DNA of 14,366 nt. It comes from JBAXGW01 sp037139195 (GTDB lineage: Bacteria; Bacteroidota; Bacteroidia; Bacteroidales; JAHJDW01). The stretch is from the NCBI GenBank assembly GCA_037139195.1, contig JBAXGW010000088.1:1-14366 (forward strand), given 5' to 3'. Each line of letters opens with the position of its first letter. Position 1 is the first letter of the stretch. The position numbers were made by a program, and so were the translations under genes. Below the pieces are notes generated by a model. It was given only the letters and a program-made list of their open reading frames with translations. It was not told the origin of the DNA and ran no database searches. Positions 1 through 5,197 of this stretch are shown here, piece by piece.

Positions 1-26
1 TTAATGATAGTAAAATCGAAATAATA

Positions 27-1247
27 TTAGATGAGTAAAGGGGATACCCAGTTTAGTTTATTCATATCCTTTGAAATTAAATCATCAACAACTCTAGCAT
101 ATTTCTGTGTCATTTTAATACTGGTATGTCCAAGCATCTTTGATACTACTTCAATTGAAACATTATTTGTTAATGTTACTGTTGTTGCAAATGTATGTCT
201 AGCTGTATGCGTACTCAGATTCTTATTAATAGTGCAAAGGTCTGCTATCTCTTTTAAATATGAATTCATTCGTTGGTTGCTCATTACAGGCAATACAAGT
301 CCTTTCTTTGTGCAAACAGGATGGTCTTTGTATTTGTTTATTATTTTCATTGCAGGTTCTAGTAATGGTACTGTAAAAAGATTATTGGTTTTTTGTCTTT
401 TCTTTTTAATCCATAATTGTTGATTTACTTCTACCAATTCATCATTTGTAAGATTCTCAACATCCACAAAAGCTAATCCAGTAAAACAGCAAAACAAATA
501 AATGTCTTTCACTTGTGATAATCTTTCAATCTCAAATTCTTTATTCATCAATCGGTTTAATTCATCTTCGTTAAGATACGCCATATCAACATTTTCCAAG
601 TGAAATTTTTTGTTGACAAATGGGTCGTTTTCCATCCATTTATTAGCCAATGCAATCCTAATTATCTTTTTAAGATTCTTTAGCTGTTTTACAGTGTAGT
701 TATTTCCGCAAGCCTTGGTTTTCTTTAAATAGTATTCAAAATCGCTTATAAACATCGGATTTAGCTCATAAAGGAATAAATCTTTCTTCTTATATTTTAT
801 TTCAATAAATGTTTTTACGTGATTCAAACTAATTTCATATCTCTTTACTGTGCCAGGTGCGAAGTCAATATTCTCCAATCCTTTACATTTATCATTGTGT
901 TCTTGGTAGATTTCGAGTATTGTCTTGCTTTTATTGTCAATGCCCATAAATCTATTTTTAATAATAGGAGCGGAGATAGGCTCGTTATGCTCTTCTAGAT
1001 AAAGTTTGTGTTCTTTGATTTTTGCTTTTACTAAATCAAGATAATTATTGATTTCTTTAGCTTGTTTAGTATTTCCTTTTGCTGTTCCGCTGTTGCTATC
1101 CCATAAATCAGGTGCAACGCTTTTTTGAATAACAAATTGCGCGCGTTCGCCATTTACAGTAATTCTTGCACATATTGGAATTGTTCCGTCTTTTAGTGGT
1201 CTAGTCCGGTTAACAAAGAATAAAATGCTGAATGAATTTCTTTTCAT
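27..1247 (-). CDS. Tyrosine recombinase / phage integrase
   Basis: This protein integrates and excises the element by site-specific recombination at att sites. From the ATG at 1247 it has 406 residues; an in-frame TTG eight codons upstream (1271) is possible but less likely. The order is an N-terminal arm-binding domain (FSILFFVNRTRPLKDGTIPI region), a core-binding SAM-like helical domain (about 115-215) and a C-terminal catalytic domain. Numbered from the TTG, catalytic residues are K294 (RQKT), H355 and R358 (HTARH), H382 (LGHTS) and the nucleophile Y391 (QKYARV). The usual first arginine of the TGLR motif is Ala267 (TGLAFVD). Loss of this residue is known in some Bacteroidota integrases such as IntDOT, so activity is not excluded. 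It is transcribed leftward, and a structured non-coding region lies behind its start. A TAnnTTTG-like box on the minus strand (1269-1276) could be its promoter, but no matching -33 element is visible. Confidence 0.95.
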   Translation of the reverse strand: MKRNSFSILFFVNRTRPLKDGTIPICARITVNGERAQFVIQKSVAPDLWDSNSGTAKGNTKQAKEINNYLDLVKAKIKEHKLYLEEHNEPISAPIIKNRFMGIDNKSKTILEIYQEHNDKCKGLENIDFAPGTVKRYEISLNHVKTFIEIKYKKKDLFLYELNPMFISDFEYYLKKTKACGNNYTVKQLKNLKKIIRIALANKWMENDPFVNKKFHLENVDMAYLNEDELNRLMNKEFEIERLSQVKDIYLFCCFTGLAFVDVENLTNDELVEVNQQLWIKKKRQKTNNLFTVPLLEPAMKIINKYKDHPVCTKKGLVLPVMSNQRMNSYLKEIADLCTINKNLSTHTARHTFATTVTLTNNVSIEVVSKMLGHTSIKMTQKYARVVDDLISKDMNKLNWVSPLLI

Positions 1248-1309
1248 GCTCTTTAATTTTAAGTGAAACAAAATTAGTAAATAAGAGCAAATTAGTGCGG
1301 TGTAATAAA

Positions 1310-1380
1310 CTGCAATTCAGTGAAATAGTATCTAATTCGGTTGTCTAAATTTCGGTTAAAAAAAAGCAACCGAATTGCAG
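1310..1380. repeat. Nested inverted repeats next to integrase
   Basis: CTGCAATTC (1310-1318) is inverted as GAATTGCAG (1372-1380), and AATTCGGTTG (1334-1343) is inverted as CAACCGAATT (1367-1376). The two right-hand arms overlap, so one right-hand element pairs with two left-hand elements. A further imperfect direct copy, ATTTCGGTTA, lies at 1349-1358. They may be recombinase arm sites or a large stem. Confidence 0.6.
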
Positions 1381-1424
1381 ACCTAAATAATGCGTTTTTA
1401 TGCTTTTTTCTTCATTTTTGACAT

Positions 1425-1462
1425 AAAAAAAAGTCGCTGATTTCTTTAAAAATCAGCGACTT
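1425..1462 (-). terminator. Strong intrinsic terminator, minus strand
   Basis: A perfect 13-bp stem is formed by AAGTCGCTGATTT (1431-1443) and AAATCAGCGACTT (1450-1462) with a 6-base loop. On the minus strand it is followed by a run of eight T (1425-1432 read in reverse). It would stop leftward transcription from the repressor gene before the integrase. It also sits just downstream of the tRNA-like segment, where a tRNA terminator would be. Confidence 0.8.
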
Positions 1463-1483
1463 AGTTCGTTTTGCGTTATGTTC

Positions 1484-1503
1484 TTGTGATCCCGCTGGAA
1501 TCC
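1484..1503 (-). other. tRNA 3'-end-like segment, possible att core
   Basis: Read on the minus strand, the segment contains CCAGCGGGATCACAA. This resembles the 3' half of a tRNA T-stem plus the acceptor strand, as I remember it from Bacteroidota tRNAs. No 5' tRNA half is present: the bases to the right do not form anticodon or D arms. Integrases often use tRNA 3' ends as att sites. The resemblance comes from memory and was not searched. Confidence 0.35.
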
Positions 1504-1585
1504 TGAATAGTATTGAACGTCAATTGTTTATGAATTGGTGTGAAGTTTGTGCGAAGCGTCATTTTGTTTATGTTATTGTAATCTA

Positions 1586-2020
1586 TTACCTTATCTGTCT
1601 TTTAAGACCCTCAACCTGCTCTTTGAGCATGTCAATTATCTCATCTTTTGCTTTTACTAGTTCTTTTAATCCATCAATTCGATTGTTGAAAATTTCAATA
1701 TTTTCATTGATTTCTTTTCTATATTGTCCGTTATCTGAAACTATTTTATTATTACCACGTATATCTCCTGCGGAGTACTGTGCTATCCCACTGCCTGAAT
1801 TCAAATGAATACTATTTGCGCTGTCTTTATCATCCTCGAAAAAATAATTTGGTGTAACTCCTAAGATATTACAAATCTTCTCTAAGGTGGCTATTGTGGT
1901 GCTGTTGTTTTTTAATAAACTATGCATCCCTTGATTGGAAATTCCAATTTGGTCGGCTAGGCTTGTTAACGACAATCCCTTTTCTTTACATAAAGACTTG
2001 ATTAGCTCTGATTTAAACAT
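1586..2020 (-). CDS. XRE-family repressor with C-terminal coiled coil
   Basis: A DNA-binding regulator of 144 residues, probably the lysogeny repressor. Residues 6-60 are a classic XRE helix-turn-helix domain (LTSLADQIGISNQGMHSLL, then a third helix and the ILGVTPNYFF cap). A polar glycine/asparagine-rich linker (about 68-98) leads into a heptad-like helix at 100-144 that likely oligomerises the protein. No S24/LexA-type autoprotease domain follows the HTH, so classical RecA-triggered self-cleavage is not expected. It is divergent from the Cro-like gene at 2180, the usual phage switch arrangement, and its transcript ends at the hairpin at 1425-1462. Start is ATG at 2018-2020 (minus). The alternative is a generic XRE regulator with no lysogeny role, but the context argues against this. 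Confidence 0.88.
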   Translation of the reverse strand: MFKSELIKSLCKEKGLSLTSLADQIGISNQGMHSLLKNNSTTIATLEKICNILGVTPNYFFEDDKDSANSIHLNSGSGIAQYSAGDIRGNNKIVSDNGQYRKEINENIEIFNNRIDGLKELVKAKDEIIDMLKEQVEGLKRQIR

Positions 2021-2070
2021 TATAATTTATTTAGACTTAATAATGATTACTGAAATAGTAGATTTTATTA

Positions 2071-2105
2071 TAAAGTATTACTTGTTATTATCAATTAATA
2101 CTTTA
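2071..2105. promoter_or_regulatory. Operator candidate: perfect 10-bp inverted repeat
   Basis: TAAAGTATTA (2071-2080) and TAATACTTTA (2096-2105) are exact inverted copies separated by 15 bp. The repeat lies in the divergent repressor/Cro intergenic region and overlaps the rightward promoter: its spacer contains the TTG element and its right arm enters the TAnnTTTG element. Binding by the XRE repressor would block the early promoter. Confidence 0.7.
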
Positions 2106-2111
2106 CTTTTG
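2082..2111 (+). promoter_or_regulatory. Rightward early promoter (Bacteroidota type)
   Basis: TTG at 2082-2084, a 19-bp spacer, then TACTTTTG at 2104-2111 match the Bacteroidota primary sigma consensus (TTG, 19-21 bp, TAnnTTTG). Transcription would begin near 2117 and run into the Cro-like gene and the early genes. Confidence 0.75.
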
Positions 2112-2127
2112 CATCTGTATAACATTA

Positions 2128-2158
2128 CAAATGTAAAACAAATAATCAACAAAAACAA
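2128..2158 (-). promoter_or_regulatory. Leftward repressor promoter (candidate)
   Basis: On the minus strand TACATTTG (2128-2135 reversed) is preceded, after a 20-bp spacer, by TTG (2156-2158 reversed). This fits the same consensus and would start leftward transcription near 2121. It faces the rightward promoter, so each transcript would cross the other's promoter. The half-palindrome TTAC/GTAA around 2127-2136 could be a second operator. Chance matches are common in AT-rich DNA. Confidence 0.45.
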
Positions 2159-2179
2159 CAGTTATTAAAAATAAAAAAG

Positions 2180-2395
2180 ATGCTAAATGAAGTCGAAATC
2201 AAGAAAATAAAAAACAAATTACCGAAAGGATGGCAGAAAGAAATTGCTATTAGATCGGGGTTTTCTAAAGCGTATGTTAGCTTGGTAATTAACGGAAAAA
2301 GAGACTGCAGAAGAATAGTAGATATTTCTATATTCTTGATTAAAGAATATGCAAAAGAGAAAAAACAGTTTTCTGAATTTATAAATTCATTATAA
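2180..2395 (+). CDS. Cro-like XRE helix-turn-helix protein
   Basis: A 71-residue DNA-binding protein that is little more than one HTH domain. Residues 14-40 (LPKGWQKEIAIRSGFSKAYV) give the recognition fold, followed by VINGKRDCRRIVDISIF and a short basic tail. This small form is common as the Cro partner in Bacteroidota prophages and mobile elements. It is the first gene after the rightward promoter, diverges from the repressor, and is followed six bases later by a small membrane protein. The likely role is to repress the lysogeny repressor or tune early transcription; this is inferred from position. An antitoxin role is possible, but no toxin is adjacent. Confidence 0.85.
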   Translation: MLNEVEIKKIKNKLPKGWQKEIAIRSGFSKAYVSLVINGKRDCRRIVDISIFLIKEYAKEKKQFSEFINSL

Positions 2396-2401
2396 AATAA
2401 A

Positions 2402-2614
2402 ATGGAAAAAATTGCATTATTTTCGGGTTTGCCTTCTCTTGTTGTTTCTATAGTATTACTTGTTGTCTATATAGTGCAATATGATATTTTTAGACTAAAA
2501 AAACATAGTAAGCTCAAATATTTAAATTCCAGCGATATAATAGTGCTTGTTTATGTGGTGCTTAATACGTTGTTTTATTTTGTTGTCCTTTTTGTATTAT
2601 CTACCAATCAATAG
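2402..2614 (+). CDS. Small two-helix membrane protein, unknown function
   Basis: This 70-residue protein is not recognised. It has two clear transmembrane helices, at about 10-28 (LPSLVVSIVLLVVYIV) and 46-66 (IIVLVYVVLNTLFYFVV). A strongly basic loop between them (RLKKHSKLK, 31-39) suggests that the loop is cytoplasmic and both ends lie outside. It follows the Cro-like gene by six bases and is followed four bases later by the next start, so it is part of the early operon. Small membrane proteins in this position may be superinfection-exclusion or host-takeover factors, but nothing in the sequence proves that. A holin is less likely because it lies far from the head genes and no endolysin is nearby. 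Confidence 0.7.
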   Translation: MEKIALFSGLPSLVVSIVLLVVYIVQYDIFRLKKHSKLKYLNSSDIIVLVYVVLNTLFYFVVLFVLSTNQ

Positions 2615-2618
2615 TTGT

Positions 2619-2876
2619 ATGAGCGAAATAGTAGTTATAGAAAAATATGAATTGCAGAGCTTGATTCAAAATACTGCAAGAATGGCAATCGACTCATATA
2701 TAAGAGAATTGATGCTTAAAACAGACGAAAAGCTAGTTAGCATAAACGAAACAATGAAGTTAATGGGGCTTGGGCATAAAAAAGTAAAGCAATTGCTTAT
2801 TGATGATAAATTAAAATGTCATGATAGCGGAAAGATAATTCATTCAAGTATTGTTGCATATTTAAAAGTAGATTAA
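2619..2876 (+). CDS. AlpA/excisionase-type HTH DNA-binding protein
   Basis: An 85-residue protein from the ATG at 2619. A longer frame open from 2547 would start inside the membrane-protein gene with a hydrophobic leader and is rejected. The N-terminal half (residues 4-38) is a helical segment. The C-terminal half (about 38-82: EKLVSINETMKLMGLGHKKV, QLLIDDKLKCHDSGKIIH) has the pattern of helix-turn-helix 17 / MerR-like excisionase domains: start of HTH, wing, then a recognition-wing strand. Candidate roles are excisionase with the integrase, or an AlpA-like activator of excision and replication genes. Its stop codon overlaps the next start (TAATG), showing translational coupling to the DnaA-domain gene. 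Confidence 0.75.
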   Translation: MSEIVVIEKYELQSLIQNTARMAIDSYIRELMLKTDEKLVSINETMKLMGLGHKKVKQLLIDDKLKCHDSGKIIHSSIVAYLKVD

Positions 2877-3202
2877 TGAGGCGGTTTAGTTATTTTTCTG
2901 CTCCTGGTGTTTTTCAAAAAGATATTATTGATGTTGTGTGTGAATACTTCTGTATTGAAAGGAATTTGCTATTATCGAAAAATCGCAAACGCGAGGTTTC
3001 AGAAGCAAGGCAAATTGGAATGTATATACTTCGTCAGCAAAATAAAACATTATCAAGTGTAGGAAAACAATTTAATCGCGACCATGCAACTGTTCTTCAT
3101 GCGATAAATTTAGTTGAAGATTTAATGAGCGTTGATGCTCGTTTTAAACAAATTGTAGAATCATTAGAAAGTCTATATAGATTACAATGTCAGATAAATT
3201 AA
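2876..3202 (+). CDS. Stand-alone DnaA domain IV protein
   Basis: This 108-residue protein corresponds to the C-terminal DNA-binding domain of the replication initiator DnaA, without its AAA+ ATPase. The diagnostic features are the basic helix with RKREVSEARQIGMYILR (38-53) and the signature loop RDHATVLHA (68-76), which reads the DnaA box in true DnaA. Residues 12-30 resemble the helix that leads into domain IV. A short extra helix follows (84-106). Lacking domain III it cannot hydrolyse ATP or melt DNA alone. It probably recognises an origin in the element, recruits or competes with host DnaA, or represses transcription. It overlaps the upstream gene by one base and the downstream gene by 16 bases. 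No canonical DnaA box was spotted by eye in the window. Confidence 0.88.
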   Translation: MRRFSYFSAPGVFQKDIIDVVCEYFCIERNLLLSKNRKREVSEARQIGMYILRQQNKTLSSVGKQFNRDHATVLHAINLVEDLMSVDARFKQIVESLESLYRLQCQIN

Positions 3203-3981
3203 AAATCTTAAAAGGAATACCTACAGCTGCGGCAAATGATAAGCTGCTTAGAAAGGCTTTCGACACCTTCTTTGCTCTTAAACATGCTGTGGTTGAAGGT
3301 GAGATTTTAAATTATTCTGCAAAAGCAGAGATGCTTGCCATTAACTGTAAAATATCAACACGCACCTTTTGGACTCGCATCGAATTAATGCGCAAGGCGA
3401 AGCTTATAAGAACAAAAAATGGCAAATTGATATTCGCCAGTTGGGATTGTGTTTGTAAAAAATACAATTTGCCAAAATATTTTTATTACATAAAACCCGA
3501 AATACATGAGAATACAAAGATTGAATTCATCTTAGAAGCAAAAGCTATTAAAGAAGCTCAATTACGTCGCAGAAGTGCGTTTTATGGAAAAGTATTGACG
3601 AATAAATATGCCGAAACAGAATATCGCCGCATTACCGGGTTCAAGAAATTATCGCGAACAGCCGTTATGGAATATGCAGTAGATTGTTTCAAAAATCCTT
3701 CGAAATACAGCGAAAATGATACTTATTTTCTTTCTGAGTATCTAAATCCTGACAATAACTTAAGTTGTAATGCAATTTCTGTGTATCTAAATAATAGAAA
3801 AAGTAAGTCGTCGGGAACCTATACAAAACAGAAGTTAGCACGTTACAAATTAATTACATGTGCACACCGTACGGTAATGAGCAATGAGCGTACAAGAACG
3901 TCGATTTTAGGCACTGTAAAATGGAATAGCGTAAAAAAGCAAACTTTTTTAATTTTGGTTGATATGATAGAAGTAGTATGA
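3187..3981 (+). CDS. Putative replication initiator/regulator with two winged-helix segments
   Basis: A 264-residue protein not assigned to a named family. Two segments look like winged helices. The first is about 46-86 (AEMLAINCKISTRTFWTRIE, then MRKAKLIRTKNGKLIFASWD). The second is about 192-225 (LSCNAISVYLNNRKSKSSG, then YTKQKLARYKLI), a form seen in DnaD-like and plasmid or phage replication initiators. The middle is basic and helical with an arginine-rich stretch (LRRRS, 126-130). It overlaps the DnaA-domain gene by 16 bases, so the two are probably co-translated. Six tandem 8-bp repeats lie 70 bases downstream. The likely role is replication initiation or loader recruitment, inferred from domains and neighbours; a transcription regulator is possible. 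Confidence 0.65.
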   Translation: MSDKLKILKGIPTAAANDKLLRKAFDTFFALKHAVVEGEILNYSAKAEMLAINCKISTRTFWTRIELMRKAKLIRTKNGKLIFASWDCVCKKYNLPKYFYYIKPEIHENTKIEFILEAKAIKEAQLRRRSAFYGKVLTNKYAETEYRRITGFKKLSRTAVMEYAVDCFKNPSKYSENDTYFLSEYLNPDNNLSCNAISVYLNNRKSKSSGTYTKQKLARYKLITCAHRTVMSNERTRTSILGTVKWNSVKKQTFLILVDMIEVV

Positions 3982-4046
3982 GTTACAAAGATATTTACTG
4001 CAAAAATCTGTACCCAAACAAACTTGACTTTAAAGATTTTAAATAA
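3978..4046 (+). CDS. Possible 22-residue micro-ORF
   Basis: An ATG overlaps the stop of the upstream gene (ATGA at 3978-3981) and opens a frame of 22 codons (MSYKDIYCKNLYPNKLDFKD, then FK) ending in TAA at 4044-4046. The overlap would allow translational re-initiation, as at other junctions in this window. It ends just before the tandem repeats. It could be a small peptide or an accident; nothing identifies a function. Confidence 0.3.
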   Translation: MSYKDIYCKNLYPNKLDFKDFK

Positions 4047-4051
4047 ATTTC

Positions 4052-4099
4052 TTAGCTGCTTAGCTTATTAGCCTATTAGTTTCTTAGCTTACTAGTAAT
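4052..4099. repeat. Six 8-bp tandem repeats, TTAGCnnn
   Basis: TTAGC or a one- to two-base variant recurs at 4052, 4060, 4068, 4076, 4084 and 4092, an exact 8-bp period. The units are TTAGCTGC, TTAGCTTA, TTAGCCTA, TTAGTTTC, TTAGCTTA and CTAGTAAT. The array lies in the gap between the replication genes and the gene at 4144. Candidate roles are iterons of a replication origin, a protein-binding array, or a slippage-prone spacer in the leader of the next gene. Confidence 0.75.
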
Positions 4100-4143
4100 T
4101 CTAAGAACAACATTTTTAACAAAAAAAACAAAAATACAGATCT

Positions 4144-4524
4144 ATGGTATTGATAAAAAGAAAGTTAACTGAAAAAGGGAGAAAATACAGCCATTTTAGT
4201 CTATTGGTTGAATACAGACCAAATGCAAAATACAGAAATCCAAAATTTACTTATCGTGGCGATGATAAGCTTGTGCAATTTAATTCAACGAAGGGACAGC
4301 AATTTAAAACCGAAATTGAAGCATTGGAATACCAAGCAATTATTTCATCGCACAACGCCGCTAAAATGACCTTGTGGGATAATAGTATGGTGTTTCCAAA
4401 CAACATTTATAAAATGTGGATTGAAGGTGTTGTTGTCGAAGATCATTCAAAACAATACATAATTGGAAAAGATGATATTAAACGAATTGTTACAGTGCAA
4501 TCGCTTACTTATGAAACTAAATAG
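4144..4524 (+). CDS. Conserved-looking hypothetical protein
   Basis: A 126-residue soluble protein with no family that I recognise. The N-terminus is basic (LIKRKLTEKGRKYSHFSLL) and strand-rich, the centre has a helix (EIEALEYQAIISSHNAAKM, 57-75), and the C-terminal third alternates hydrophobic and polar residues (MWIEGVVVED, YIIGKDDIKRIVTV), suggesting a small beta-rich domain. No signal peptide, membrane helix or cysteine pair is visible. It starts 45 bases after the tandem repeats behind an A-rich leader. About 110 bases separate it from the next gene, so it may end the early region or form its own unit. A nucleic-acid-associated role is a guess from the basic N-terminus. Confidence 0.65.
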   Translation: MVLIKRKLTEKGRKYSHFSLLVEYRPNAKYRNPKFTYRGDDKLVQFNSTKGQQFKTEIEALEYQAIISSHNAAKMTLWDNSMVFPNNIYKMWIEGVVVEDHSKQYIIGKDDIKRIVTVQSLTYETK

Positions 4525-4555
4525 GAATAGATTTTTGAAAACTCAATCATATCAA

Positions 4556-4610
4556 TTGTTAACAAACTTCCACTTGTCAACAAAAATAAATGCAATTGTT
4601 TTGTCAATTA
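4556..4610. promoter_or_regulatory. Operator-like array TTGTYAACAA before 4635
   Basis: A perfect 10-bp palindrome TTGTTAACAA (4556-4565) is followed by near copies TTGTCAACAA (4574-4583) and TTGTCAATTA (4601-4610), at start-to-start distances of 18 and 27 bp, both multiples of 9. CAATTGTT also repeats at 4553-4560 and 4593-4600. The array occupies most of the gap before the next gene and touches its candidate promoter. Confidence 0.55.
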
Positions 4611-4616
4611 ATTTTG
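4609..4616 (+). promoter_or_regulatory. Weak promoter -7 box before 4635 (candidate)
   Basis: TAATTTTG matches the Bacteroidota TAnnTTTG box 18 bases before the start codon at 4635. No TTG lies at the correct upstream distance, which is compatible with a promoter needing an activator. The repeat array directly upstream overlaps it by two bases. Confidence 0.35.
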
Positions 4617-4634
4617 TGCGTGTAAAAAGCTGTT

Positions 4635-5126
4635 ATGACTATTGTTAAAATTCCAATTAAGCCACATTTAAGAAAGTACATTGCTAGAAAGTTGGATGCA
4701 CCCAATTTTCTTGTTAAAGTATCTACTACGGATAGAATAGGGCTTGGACTTTTTATAATGCGGTCGCTTTGTAAAAAGCAAGTGTATATTAATCCTTTTA
4801 TTGAGCCAAAGGAATTTAAGTTTCTGTCGAGTATTCCAGAAAATAGCACGCTCGATTTTGAAGTAGGACATAAATACTCTGAGTTATATGGGCTTTTTAT
4901 TTCGCAATCGAGAATTTATGAGATAAATAAATTTATCGATAATTTTTTTACAAACGAAATGTTTGCTTTCATACAATCTTTAATTCTTCACGACCCAACA
5001 ATAATTGTGAAATATGCACTAGATGATTTTATTTCAATTTACGATATTAGCGATGAAGATATTCAACTCGAATCGCTTTGTAAAACATTTTCGAGATATA
5101 AAGATGAATATTCGTATATAAAATAA
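4635..5126 (+). CDS. Hypothetical protein, possible phage regulator
   Basis: A 163-residue protein, largely helical after a basic start (IPIKPHLRKYIARKL, 5-19). The pattern of a basic N-terminus, a middle with ISQSRIYEINKFIDNFF (89-105) and a C-terminal helix pair ending in DISDEDIQLESLCKTFSRYK recalls small proteins common in Bacteroidota prophages whose function I cannot name. There is no membrane helix, signal peptide or catalytic motif. It has its own array of palindromic sites and a TAnnTTTG box upstream, and it is followed after 136 bases by the head operon. A regulator of late genes fits this position, but that is inference only. Confidence 0.65.
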   Translation: MTIVKIPIKPHLRKYIARKLDAPNFLVKVSTTDRIGLGLFIMRSLCKKQVYINPFIEPKEFKFLSSIPENSTLDFEVGHKYSELYGLFISQSRIYEINKFIDNFFTNEMFAFIQSLILHDPTIIVKYALDDFISIYDISDEDIQLESLCKTFSRYKDEYSYIK

Positions 5127-5183
5127 TTTGTAATCGTTATATATAAGCAAGCAGAATCAAATGAGAGTAGTTTGTTACGATAA

Positions 5184-5197
5184 AAACAAGCTTGTTT
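5184..5197. promoter_or_regulatory. 14-bp perfect palindrome before head operon
   Basis: AAACAAGCTTGTTT is a perfect 14-bp palindrome in the 136-bp gap between the putative regulator and the first head gene. A second short inverted element, CCGAAATCGG, lies at 5219-5228. No TAnnTTTG box with correct spacing follows, so the late promoter may depend on an activator binding here. Confidence 0.45.

Larger units (their letters stand above)
1272..1585. other. Non-coding attachment/recombinase-binding region (candidate)
   Basis: This stretch between integrase and repressor has no convincing gene. It holds nested inverted repeats (1310-1380), a 13-bp hairpin terminator (1425-1462), a tRNA 3'-end-like segment (1484-1503) and a pair of direct repeats GTGTGAAG (1538-1545) and GTGCGAAG (1549-1556) spaced 11 bp, about one helical turn. 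Such a mix next to an integrase is typical of an attP or attL/attR region with arm-type Int or Xis sites. That role is inferred from position and structure only. Confidence 0.45.

Noticed and set aside
31..423. A 130-residue plus-strand open frame under the integrase
   Set aside because: It is the antisense shadow of the well-supported integrase and has no domain or leader of its own.
1269..1276. Firm integrase promoter
   Set aside because: The minus-strand TAATTTTG box fits, but no TTG element lies at the expected distance, so it is noted only with the integrase.
1524..1808. A 94-residue plus-strand open frame over the repressor
   Set aside because: It is antisense to the repressor, whose HTH domain is clear; the encoded peptide has no recognisable features.
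2547..2618. Longer N-terminus for the AlpA-like gene
   Set aside because: It would start inside the membrane-protein gene and add a hydrophobic leader unlike DNA-binding relatives. The ATG at 2619 lies just after the upstream stop.
4052..4099. CRISPR array
   Set aside because: The 8-bp units have no unique spacers of protospacer size, and no cas gene is present.
4463..4648. A 61-residue plus frame between 4144 and 4635 genes
   Set aside because: It overlaps both neighbours in another frame, and the gap is filled by palindromic repeats and a promoter-like box.
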